Assembly (NCBI GenBank): GCA_964485815.1
Contig: CAZAJX010000009.1
Coordinates: forward strand, 1 to 54,253
Reading direction: 5' to 3'
Source: SFLA01 sp964485815
GTDB taxonomy: Bacteria > Bacillota > Clostridia > Oscillospirales > CAG-382
Length of the DNA: 54,253 bases
Positions 8,107-14,861 of this stretch are shown piece after piece. The notes beneath the pieces were generated by a model. That model had not been told where the DNA came from, ran no database searches, and saw nothing but the letters and a program-made list of their open reading frames with translations. Position 1 is the first letter of the stretch. Each line of letters opens with the position of its first letter. A program made the position numbers and the translations under genes.

Positions 8107-9519
8107 TTAGAAAATGTAATACAAGAACGGGCTGAACGTGCTGTCAACCATATATGCTACGCACAGCAAAAACGAGCCGCAGGAAAGCACGGGAGAAGCA
8201 TATTCCACGATTCTGAAGCGTTTAACAAGGTAATCGTAAAGCTTTTTGGGGTACGGTGTACTTCCGATAACACAAAGGAGGATAAGCGCAAGGTTGCGCA
8301 AAATATCGTAGTTTACGGTAGCGGTGGTAAAATCCACGTTTCCGAAACCGAACATAGCGGTAAATACGCTCCAGCCTGCCGACATATCCGTAAAGAAGAA
8401 TATGAGCCAGCCGATAGCAACGAAGAACAGCGCATAAATATGGCTGAACACCTTGGGAAGCTTATTCAATACCTTAAGCAGGAAGGTCTTTTCCAGCATA
8501 AGCAGTACTCCGAAATATACGCCCCAAAGGATATAGTTCCAGCTTGCGCCGTGCCAGAAGCCGGTGAGGAACCAAACTATTGCGATATTGCGGTACTGCT
8601 TCCAAAGTCCTTTTCTGTTGCCGCCCAGAGGAATATAAACGTATTCCTTGAACCAGGTAGAAAGGGACATGTGCCAACGGCGCCAGAAATCGGTAATACT
8701 GTTCGCCATATAAGGGTAATTAAAGTTTTCAAGGAATTCAAATCCGATCATTTTACCCAAACCGATAGCCATATCGGAATAACCGGAGAAATCAAAATAT
8801 ATCTGGAAGGTATAGCAGACAACTATCATCCAGCTACCCGCAACGGTAGGCTGAATTTCGTGAAGAGATTGGAAATATTCCGCCACGGCAAAGATGGTAT
8901 CGGCAAGCAACACCTTCTTCGCAAGACCTGCGCAAAAACGGCGGATACCTTCTGCAAACTTATCTACACTATGTTCGCGGGTGATAAGCTGATCGTCAAT
9001 ATCACGGTATCTTACGATAGGACCTGCGATAAGCTGAGGGAAAAGTGTAACGTAAGTACCGAAAGCGACAAAATTGCGCTGTACGTCCGTTTCTCCGCGG
9101 TAAAGGTCGATGGTATAAGACATTATCTGGAAGGTATAAAAGGATATACCTACGGGAAGCACCAGACCCTTTATAGGCTCAAGAGAGGACAAAAAGGGTA
9201 TAAGAGAAAGGTTTTCTATAAAGAAATTGCAGTATTTGAAGAACAGCAAAAATACAAGGTTGGAACAAAGGGAAAGCGCCATATATATTTTTGCTTTTTT
9301 GGGGTTGGATTCGCGGTATTTGTGGATAGGAAAGCCAAAAAGGAACGCCGCCAGAATGGAAATAAGCATTATAACGATATACCCGGGCTCTCCCCAACCG
9401 TAAAACAAAAGAGAAACTGTAAACAACACAGCATTACGCCACTTTTTCGGTAAAGCAAAGTAAAGCGCAAGGGTTACGGTAAGGTATGCAAAAAGAAATA
9501 TAAGCGATGAAAATACCAC
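8107..9519 (-). CDS. MBOAT-family membrane O-acyltransferase (AlgI/DltB-like)
   Basis: The 470-residue polytopic membrane protein (GTG start, AAAGGA upstream) has the AlgI-type signatures: PVGISFYTFQ, the FDFSGYSDMAIG segment, DFWRRWHMSLSTWF and the active-site histidine in TGFWHGASWNY. These enzymes take acyl groups from a cytoplasmic thioester donor and pass them outward for O-acetylation of polysaccharides or D-alanylation. The missing dlt genes and the DHHW partner favour polysaccharide O-acetylation. A palindromic repeat separates it from ricT. Confidence 0.93.
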   Translation of the reverse strand: MVFSSLIFLFAYLTVTLALYFALPKKWRNAVLFTVSLLFYGWGEPGYIVIMLISILAAFLFGFPIHKYRESNPKKAKIYMALSLCSNLVFLLFFKYCNFFIENLSLIPFLSSLEPIKGLVLPVGISFYTFQIMSYTIDLYRGETDVQRNFVAFGTYVTLFPQLIAGPIVRYRDIDDQLITREHSVDKFAEGIRRFCAGLAKKVLLADTIFAVAEYFQSLHEIQPTVAGSWMIVVCYTFQIYFDFSGYSDMAIGLGKMIGFEFLENFNYPYMANSITDFWRRWHMSLSTWFKEYVYIPLGGNRKGLWKQYRNIAIVWFLTGFWHGASWNYILWGVYFGVLLMLEKTFLLKVLNKLPKVFSHIYALFFVAIGWLIFFFTDMSAGWSVFTAMFGFGNVDFTTATVNYDILRNLALILLCVIGSTPYPKKLYDYLVKRFRIVEYASPVLSCGSFLLCVAYMVDSTFSPFLYYIF

Positions 9520-9541
9520 GGTATTTATTCCTTTCTTGTTG

Positions 9542-9578
9542 TCGGGGTCCCCGAGAAAACGCAGTTTTCTTGGGGTAA
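9542..9578 (-). repeat. 37-nt palindromic intergenic element, copy 1
   Basis: The element opens with TCGGGGTCCCC on the + strand, then two arms around a central CGCAG, and closes with GGGGT. A 12-bp stem forms with one G-T wobble near its outer end. The 5' GGGG can alternatively pair with the adjacent CCCC. It sits immediately downstream of ricT (minus strand). There is no T run on either side, so it is not a standard terminator. Copy 2, of the same length, is at 14823-14859. Confidence 0.7.
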
Positions 9579-9579
9579 T

Positions 9580-10488
9580 TTATTCTTCCAGCTTCTTAAG
9601 GTCCTCGCCTTCATCGTTGCGCTTGATCATACCGATGACCTTAATATCGTTCTTTGAATACACCTTTACGGGTGCGTTTTGATCGCCGTTGAGCTTAACC
9701 TTTATTTTTCCGGTTAAAAAGTTACTCTCGGTAATTACGCCCTTGCCTGCAGGAGTTTCAACAATGGAATCCACCTTGGGGAAGGTTGCGTATTCGGTTT
9801 CGTAAACCTCTTGCTCAAAGCGCAGACAGCACATAAGTCTGCCGCAGGAGCCGGATATTTTTGCGCTGGAAAGAGAAAGATTTTGCTCTTTTGCCATTTT
9901 GATGGAAACCTGAGCGAAATCGGGCAGGAACTCCTTACAGCAGAAGGGCCTTCCGCATACGCCCAGTCCACCGATCAGCTTCGCTTCATCACGAACACCG
10001 ATCTGGCGAAGCTCGATACGGGTACGGAAAACGGATGCGAGATCCTTTACCAATTCACGGAAATCCACTCTTCCGTCGGCAGTGAAATAAAAGATGAGCT
10101 TGGTGTTGTCAAAGGTGTATTCCACGTCAACAAGCTGCATTACAAGATTGTTTTTCTGCACCTTTTCAAGGAATATCTGCTTTGCTCGTTCCTCCATCGC
10201 CTTGTTTTGCTCGTGTCTTTTTTCGTCCTCCTCGGTAGCCATACGAACTACGGGCTTGAGAGGAGAAACGATATCCGAACGCTTAACGTGGCGGTTTCCC
10301 ATAGCACAAAAGCCGAACTCCATTCCGCGGGCGGTTTCCACTATAGCGTGATCGTCCTTATTGAGTACCATATTGCCAGGAGCGAAATAATAGGTTTTTC
10401 CGCCATCTCTGAACTTTATTCCCACTACCTCGACTGTTTCAGCCATTTCGGCAGCTTTATCTATCATATTATTGTTTTGATTTTCCAT
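9580..10488 (-). CDS. ricT: PSP1-domain protein RicT (YaaT)
   Basis: The 302-residue protein contains the PSP1 domain with two cysteine clusters, CGRPFCC (about 177-183) and CGRLMCC (about 212-218), that in the Bacillus Ric complex (RicA, RicF, RicT) bind Fe-S clusters. The complex helps RNase Y mature mRNAs and affects sporulation, competence and biofilm pathways. The C-terminus holds a short KOW-like segment (ETPAGKGVITESN). It starts 3 bases after holB; this holB-ricT order is widespread in Firmicutes. ricA and ricF are not in the window. Confidence 0.92.
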   Translation of the reverse strand: MENQNNNMIDKAAEMAETVEVVGIKFRDGGKTYYFAPGNMVLNKDDHAIVETARGMEFGFCAMGNRHVKRSDIVSPLKPVVRMATEEDEKRHEQNKAMEERAKQIFLEKVQKNNLVMQLVDVEYTFDNTKLIFYFTADGRVDFRELVKDLASVFRTRIELRQIGVRDEAKLIGGLGVCGRPFCCKEFLPDFAQVSIKMAKEQNLSLSSAKISGSCGRLMCCLRFEQEVYETEYATFPKVDSIVETPAGKGVITESNFLTGKIKVKLNGDQNAPVKVYSKNDIKVIGMIKRNDEGEDLKKLEE

Positions 10489-10491
10489 ATA

Positions 10492-11454
10492 TCAATTATT
10501 CCTTTCAAATCCCAGTTTAATAAGCATTTCGCTCATTACAGCAGTATAGTTTCCGTTTGCTCCAATCGCCACGCAGGCGGCTTCCACAGTATTAAGGCAA
10601 GATGAAATAGACCGACGTGTTTTTTTGCGGGCATACACCGCCGCCTCCTGCACAGAAAGCACGTTACAGCGGGCAACTCCGCATTTAACACGGAGAATAT
10701 CCGCAAACGCACCGTGTACCAGCGATAAAAACAGTTGGTTGCTCTCCCTCTTCTGCTTGCCCTTAAGCACGGAAACGTAGAGAGAATATCTGTCCGCATC
10801 GCCGAAGAAGTTTTTAATAAACTCGGATGCGCGGTTCATTTCCGCAACGCTGTCCCTTCCCAAAAGCTCCTCTGCCTCACCGATGCTTCTTCCGCAAAGA
10901 CGGGTTACCTCAGCCAAGGTCTGCTCCGGCTTACGGGGATACTTTTTACGCAGTATCTCCAATATCTCGTCCTCTTCCATTCCCGCAAGAGAAACGGTGC
11001 GGCAACGGGACCTTACCGTAGCAAGCAGCATATCCTTACGTTCGGTCAGCAAAAAGAACACCACGGGAGCGGGCGGCTCCTCAAGTATCTTAAGCATAGC
11101 GTTTTGTGTCTGCCTGTTCATTTTGTCTGCATTTGCGATAATATATACTTTTTTCTCCCCATCGTTGGGAACAAGGTACGCATCCTTTATGATGCGTCTT
11201 GCGTCTGCAACCACACAGGATTTTTCCACGCCCAATATCCACATATCGGGATGAGCTTTTTCGCTGACCTTGCGGCATTGAGGACATACGCCGCAGGGCT
11301 TGTCCTCCCTCTCGCACATGAGAACAGAGGCGGCGTAAAGCGCAAAATCCATTTTGCCTACGCCCTTCGCGCCCTCGACTATATATGCGTGAGAAACTGC
11401 CCCTTTATTATACTCGGAGGAAAACAAAAGCTTTTCTTTTTGGTTAAGTATCAC
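10492..11454 (-). CDS. holB: DNA polymerase III delta' subunit
   Basis: HolB is part of the clamp loader that places the sliding clamp on DNA. The GTG at 11454 is chosen because AAGGAGGAG lies 7 bases before it; a longer in-frame start at 11499 would put that site inside the gene. The 320-residue product has a Walker-A-like GAKGVGK, a zinc module (Cys residues in CEREDKPCGVCPQC), MLKILEEPP and sensor 1 in the TERKDMLLATVRSRC segment with the SRC motif. Followed by ricT. Confidence 0.93.
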   Translation of the reverse strand: MILNQKEKLLFSSEYNKGAVSHAYIVEGAKGVGKMDFALYAASVLMCEREDKPCGVCPQCRKVSEKAHPDMWILGVEKSCVVADARRIIKDAYLVPNDGEKKVYIIANADKMNRQTQNAMLKILEEPPAPVVFFLLTERKDMLLATVRSRCRTVSLAGMEEDEILEILRKKYPRKPEQTLAEVTRLCGRSIGEAEELLGRDSVAEMNRASEFIKNFFGDADRYSLYVSVLKGKQKRESNQLFLSLVHGAFADILRVKCGVARCNVLSVQEAAVYARKKTRRSISSCLNTVEAACVAIGANGNYTAVMSEMLIKLGFERNN

Positions 11455-11487
11455 GTTTTGCTCCTCCTTACATAAATTCTCATAATA

Positions 11488-11516
11488 ACTATACCACAAA
11501 CAAGGGAAAATGAAAA
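11488..11516 (-). promoter_or_regulatory. Candidate promoter for holB-ricT
   Basis: Minus strand: TTTTCA (11516-11511), a 17-base spacer and TATAGT (11493-11488), 34 bases before the GTG. The -35 box is weak. Confidence 0.4.
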
Positions 11517-11578
11517 GAGTTTTTTAATAAAAAGATTTGGTAAACTCAATATTTTACAATTCGGTTTTTATAGGCGTA

Positions 11579-11608
11579 TTGACTTTTTCTTCCTCAAAGG
11601 TTAAAATA
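11579..11608 (+). promoter_or_regulatory. Candidate sigma-A promoter for coaW
   Basis: TTGACT (11579-11584), an 18-base spacer and TAAAAT (11603-11608) precede the coaW ATG by 23 bases. Confidence 0.5.
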
Positions 11609-11631
11609 AAGATTAAGGATGTGATTGAATT

Positions 11632-12456
11632 ATGAGCGTTATTATCGGAATAGACGTAGGCGGCAGCACCACGAAAATCTGCGCAATAAAGGACGGGGTG
11701 CTTCTTACCCCCGATTCGGTTACTGCCACCGATCCGTTGGCATCGGTTTACGGTGCGTTCGGAAAATACACGGCAGAAAATAAGATATCCCTTTCCGGCA
11801 TAGACAGCGTAGCTGTTACCGGTGTGGGAAGCGCTTTTCTTGAGAACGATATTTACGGGCTTCCTACCAAGCATATAAGCGAATTTACCGCTACGGGTAA
11901 AGGCGGTTTGTTTTTATCTGAAAAAAGCGAAGCTATAATAGTAAGTATGGGCACGGGAACTGCAATGATACACGCAGTCAACGGCAAGGCGTCCCACCTC
12001 GGCGGTACGGGTGTGGGCGGAGGAACTCTGATCGGGTTATCCAAGCAAATGCTGGGAATGACTTGTGCGGAAGAAGTGGCGGAGCTTGCTTTGCAGGGCT
12101 CACTTGCAAATATCGACCTTACCATCGAAGCAATGACAAAAAAGGACATATCCCCTACCTTGACAGCAAAAACCACCGCTTCCAATTTCGGCAATCTTAC
12201 AGATACAGCCACCAAAGCGGATATCGCGTTGGGAATTATAAATATGGTGTTTGAAACTGCGGGAATGATGGCGGTTTTCTCCTCAAGACAAAAGAACGTA
12301 AAGGATATCGTGCTTACGGGCAACTTATCCGTGCTTCCCCAGACGAAAGAAAAGTTCGATGCTTTGTCAAATATGTTTGACGTAAACTTTATAATACCCG
12401 AGCTTTCACAATACGCCACCGTTATCGGCGCGGCACAATCTATGTTAACGGAGTAA
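11632..12456 (+). CDS. coaW: Type II pantothenate kinase
   Basis: The enzyme phosphorylates pantothenate, the first step of coenzyme A synthesis. The 274-residue protein has the actin-like ATPase pattern of type II PanK: GIDVGGSTTK at the N-terminus, VTGVGS near residue 63, SMGTGTAM near 105, GGTGVGGGTLIGL near 123-135 and a C-terminal TGNLS and GAAQSM. Type II enzymes are typically insensitive to CoA feedback. The lipoprotein gene starts 5 bases after its stop. Confidence 0.9.
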   Translation: MSVIIGIDVGGSTTKICAIKDGVLLTPDSVTATDPLASVYGAFGKYTAENKISLSGIDSVAVTGVGSAFLENDIYGLPTKHISEFTATGKGGLFLSEKSEAIIVSMGTGTAMIHAVNGKASHLGGTGVGGGTLIGLSKQMLGMTCAEEVAELALQGSLANIDLTIEAMTKKDISPTLTAKTTASNFGNLTDTATKADIALGIINMVFETAGMMAVFSSRQKNVKDIVLTGNLSVLPQTKEKFDALSNMFDVNFIIPELSQYATVIGAAQSMLTE

Positions 12457-12461
12457 AGAAA

Positions 12462-12992
12462 ATGAAAAAAATTATAGTTTTGGTTCTTCTTGCAACGCTG
12501 CTTCTGGTTTCCTGCGCAGGCGGTTCGGACGGCTCCGATACTCCCGAGCAGACCTACAATACAAAACAGCTTGTGGAAAAAATAACTGCCGATTATTCCC
12601 TTTCCGGCGGTACATATTATTCCTCCTTCAGCGAGGTTTACGGCGAATATCTGGATTCGGATATGCTGCTTTCCCTTTACGGCGATATGGGCGAAGTGCC
12701 CGATATGGATTCCGTAGAAGAATACTGCGTATACGTTGACGGTACCGACCCCAATTTGCAAAGAGAACTGGGAATATTCAAAACCAAGGACGGCACGGAT
12801 ACGGAATTATTCCTCTCTTTTATGAAATCCCGCATTGCCGCTATGCTTGAAAACGCAAAAAATTATCCTTCCGTGGATACTGAGCCTCTTGAAAACGCCC
12901 AATTCTTTGTGGAAGGCAATTACGTGGCATACGTTGTTGTAAAAAACGATGCCAAGGATATTTCTGAATTTATAAAGGATAACGTTGATTAA
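12462..12992 (+). CDS. Putative lipoprotein, DUF4358-like
   Basis: The 176-residue protein starts with a type II signal peptide: MKK, a hydrophobic stretch and the lipobox LVSC with Cys18 as lipidated residue. A Gly/Ser/Asp linker leads into a compact domain with a pattern like DUF4358 (segments around YGDMGEV, VYVDGTDPN, ELGIFKTKDG and a final YVAYVVVKNDA). Function unknown. The stop codon overlaps the ATG of the next gene (TAATG), so translation is coupled to the HTH protein. Confidence 0.75.
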   Translation: MKKIIVLVLLATLLLVSCAGGSDGSDTPEQTYNTKQLVEKITADYSLSGGTYYSSFSEVYGEYLDSDMLLSLYGDMGEVPDMDSVEEYCVYVDGTDPNLQRELGIFKTKDGTDTELFLSFMKSRIAAMLENAKNYPSVDTEPLENAQFFVEGNYVAYVVVKNDAKDISEFIKDNVD

Positions 12993-13369
12993 TGGAAACC
13001 AACACACGCTGGAATAAAAAAATATTTTCTCTGCTTTTGGAAAGAGCAAAAGGCGACCGTTCTTTGCGACAGTTCGCCTTTGATTGCGATATTTCTTACG
13101 TTCAAATGCGCAAGCTCGTATATATGGTGCAGGAAAATCCTCCCCGTCCCAAGCTTATAAAAAAGATTGCAAACGCCGCCTGGAACGAGGTGGATCTGGA
13201 GGATCTGCTTTACGCCGCAGGTATTTTCCCTGCCGATATAAGAGTACGCGAGGAAAACGAAGCTACTCCCGCAGGGATTGCGGAAAAAGTACGCACCCTC
13301 TCCCCGAAAAGCAGAAAAAGCGCAGAGGATTACATAAATTATCTTTTGTGCAAGGATTCAGAAAAATAA
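12992..13369 (+). CDS. Small helix-turn-helix protein
   Basis: The 125-residue basic protein has an N-terminal XRE-like HTH (about 20-65): RSLRQFAFDCDISYVQMRKLVYM would place the recognition helix at SYVQMRKL, then a helical C-terminal half ending in SPKSRKSAEDYINYLL. No enzymatic motifs. Coupled to the lipoprotein by a TAATG overlap. Its last 12 bases overlap the end of the convergent cassette gene at 13358-13660. It may act as a DNA-binding regulator; targets unknown. Confidence 0.7.
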   Translation: METNTRWNKKIFSLLLERAKGDRSLRQFAFDCDISYVQMRKLVYMVQENPPRPKLIKKIANAAWNEVDLEDLLYAAGIFPADIRVREENEATPAGIAEKVRTLSPKSRKSAEDYINYLLCKDSEK

Positions 13370-13660
13370 CATAAGCAATATAAGTATTATAAGCGTATCG
13401 TTATCCGTATCCGAATCCAGCAACAGCAAAATGCCTATGGCGATAAGGATAAGATCGTCTATTTCTACGTTGCGTAAAAGCTTTTTTATACCGCCGACAA
13501 GGCTATCGCCGCCGGTATTATGTGCAAACGCCTGCACAGGTTCAGGCGGAGCTTGCTCCGGTATCTCTTCTTTTGACTGTTCGGGCGGAGCCGCAGAACG
13601 CATATAGTCCCGAAGGCTCCCTTCCGAGCGTATGCCTTCTCCGAATTCACGGGAATACAT
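13358..13660 (-). CDS. Small protein with proline-rich linker and hydrophobic C-terminus (cassette gene 3)
   Basis: The 100-residue protein has a charged N-terminus, a Pro/Glu/Gln linker, then IDDLILIAIGILLLL, a DSDTDNDT turn and LIILILLMLFF at the very end: two hydrophobic segments split by an acidic turn. Last of three tandem genes (gaps 5 and -1 bases). Not recognised as a named family. A membrane-attached or aggregating role is inference only. Confidence 0.65.
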   Translation of the reverse strand: MYSREFGEGIRSEGSLRDYMRSAAPPEQSKEEIPEQAPPEPVQAFAHNTGGDSLVGGIKKLLRNVEIDDLILIAIGILLLLDSDTDNDTLIILILLMLFF

Positions 13661-13980
13661 TACAGACCTCCCCCTTTCTTTATACCCGATAATATTTCCG
13701 CTACAGACATTGCGGTTATCAGCGAATCCAATTTACTTTGTTTTTCTTCCCGCAAAAACGGCTTTATTGCAGACAATAAAGCCGCATTTCGATTTCCGCC
13801 TTTATTAAACACCGGCGGTAGCGGTGAATTAACTGCGGCAGGAACGGAGGGACGCACCTCCTCCGCCTGAGCACTGCCGTTTCCTGCCATTCCCAAGGAT
13901 GATGCTATTGCGGAAATCTTCGCGGCAGAGGACGGGTCTGAAAGTATAGCACGAATCTTTTCGGAAAGATCATCTGCCAT
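13660..13980 (-). CDS. Small uncharacterised protein (cassette gene 2)
   Basis: The 106-residue protein has a helical N-terminus (LSEKIRAILSDPSSAAKISAI), a flexible Gly/Ala/Pro middle and a C-terminal segment NAALLSAIKPFLREEKQSKLDSLI with positively charged helices, closing in GIKKGGG. Its start overlaps the upstream stop region closely and its stop abuts gene 3. No enzymatic motifs. Function unknown. Confidence 0.65.
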   Translation of the reverse strand: MADDLSEKIRAILSDPSSAAKISAIASSLGMAGNGSAQAEEVRPSVPAAVNSPLPPVFNKGGNRNAALLSAIKPFLREEKQSKLDSLITAMSVAEILSGIKKGGGL

Positions 13981-13985
13981 TCATA

Positions 13986-14228
13986 TCACCTGCCCAGAAT
14001 AATTCTGTATATCTCTTCACTGCGGTCTTTTCCTGCGGCTCGGATAAATCCGTCCGCCTGCGCAGGCGACATACCTGAAATAGTTCTTCTTAAATCTTCC
14101 GTGTTTGACATAAGTGCCGCGGCTTTTCCTCCGTCTGCCCCTGCCGCCTGAGCAATAATTGTTATCAACTCCCGTAACTGGGAATCCGATAAATTTTTAA
14201 GATTTTGCATGCTTTTTTCATCAAGCAT
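13986..14228 (-). CDS. Small uncharacterised protein (cassette gene 1)
   Basis: The 80-residue, mostly helical protein contains an NLSDSQLRELITIIAQAAGAD segment and a DLRRTISGMSPAQADGFIRAAG segment. Its ATG has a GGGGGT purine stretch upstream as ribosome site. First gene of the three-gene cassette; only 52 bases separate it from the divergent membrane-protein gene at 14281. Not recognised. Confidence 0.65.
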   Translation of the reverse strand: MLDEKSMQNLKNLSDSQLRELITIIAQAAGADGGKAAALMSNTEDLRRTISGMSPAQADGFIRAAGKDRSEEIYRIILGR

Positions 14229-14280
14229 TGTTTATACCCCCATTCTGTCGCATTATTTTATGCAAAAGGATAATAGTTTT

Positions 14281-14787
14281 ATGATTAAATGCAAACCTAC
14301 CCGCAACGGAAAACAAACAGCAATTCTTATGATCACATTTGCCGTTCTGGCTTTGGCTACGGGCGCTTTGGCTGTATACAGCGCCGAGTTGGGTCTGCCC
14401 GTCATATTCGGCAGGCTGGGATTCGGTGCGGTGCTTTTGGTCGCTCTTTATTATATGATCAAATACACCCTTGCCGATTACGAATACGAGCTGACAGCAG
14501 ACACGCTTTCCATTATCAAAGCAGTGGGAAGAAAAAGAACCGTGGTGGGTAATCTGGATCTGTCTATGTCGGTAGCAGTAATCACCAAGGAAACTTTTAA
14601 AAAGGACAAGAAAAAATACGGGCTTATAGTGCGTAATTTCAATTACCGTCAAAACCCTTTCGGAAACGGAACAGTCTATATTTTTGAATTTTCCGATAAG
14701 CTGTATTCCATTGAATTTGAGCCTAACGAGCCCTTCGTAAACAGCTTGTGCGCCGCTATTGACAACTGCAAACGAAACAAACAATAA
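14281..14787 (+). CDS. Small membrane protein with PH-like domain, unknown function
   Basis: The ATG at 14281 is preferred because AAAGGAT (14264-14270) precedes it; it gives 168 residues. Two TM helices (about 14-32 and 40-60) are followed by a cytosolic domain with the alternating pattern of bacterial PH-like proteins (YEYELTADTLSIIKAVGRKR and YIFEFSDKLYSIEFEP). Such proteins are membrane-bound with no known activity. A terminator follows directly. Confidence 0.7.
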   Translation: MIKCKPTRNGKQTAILMITFAVLALATGALAVYSAELGLPVIFGRLGFGAVLLVALYYMIKYTLADYEYELTADTLSIIKAVGRKRTVVGNLDLSMSVAVITKETFKKDKKKYGLIVRNFNYRQNPFGNGTVYIFEFSDKLYSIEFEPNEPFVNSLCAAIDNCKRNKQ

Positions 14788-14793
14788 TCCTTT

Positions 14794-14820
14794 CCCACGC
14801 AAAAAGCGTGGGATTTTTTA
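14794..14820 (+). terminator. Rho-independent terminator
   Basis: CCCACGC, loop AAAAA, GCGTGGG, then ATTTTTTATTT. Ends the membrane-protein transcript. Confidence 0.9.
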
Positions 14821-14822
14821 TT

Positions 14823-14859
14823 TCGGGGTCCCCAAAAATCCGCAGGATTTTAGGGGTGA
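14823..14859 (-). repeat. 37-nt palindromic intergenic element, copy 2
   Basis: Same length and design as the copy at 9542-9578: TCGGGGTCCCC, arm, central CGCAG, complementary arm, GGGGT. The arm bases differ from copy 1 but pair with each other, so the structure is kept while the sequence changes. It lies immediately downstream of a minus-strand gene, as copy 1 does. Confidence 0.7.
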
Positions 14860-14861
14860 TT

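Noticed and set aside
8440..9453. Plus-strand open frame opposite the MBOAT gene
   Set aside because: Shadow frame; no ribosome site and the minus-strand product is a clear MBOAT protein.
11853..12761. Minus-strand open frame opposite coaW and the lipoprotein gene
   Set aside because: Spans the junction of two well supported plus-strand genes; no start site or family match.
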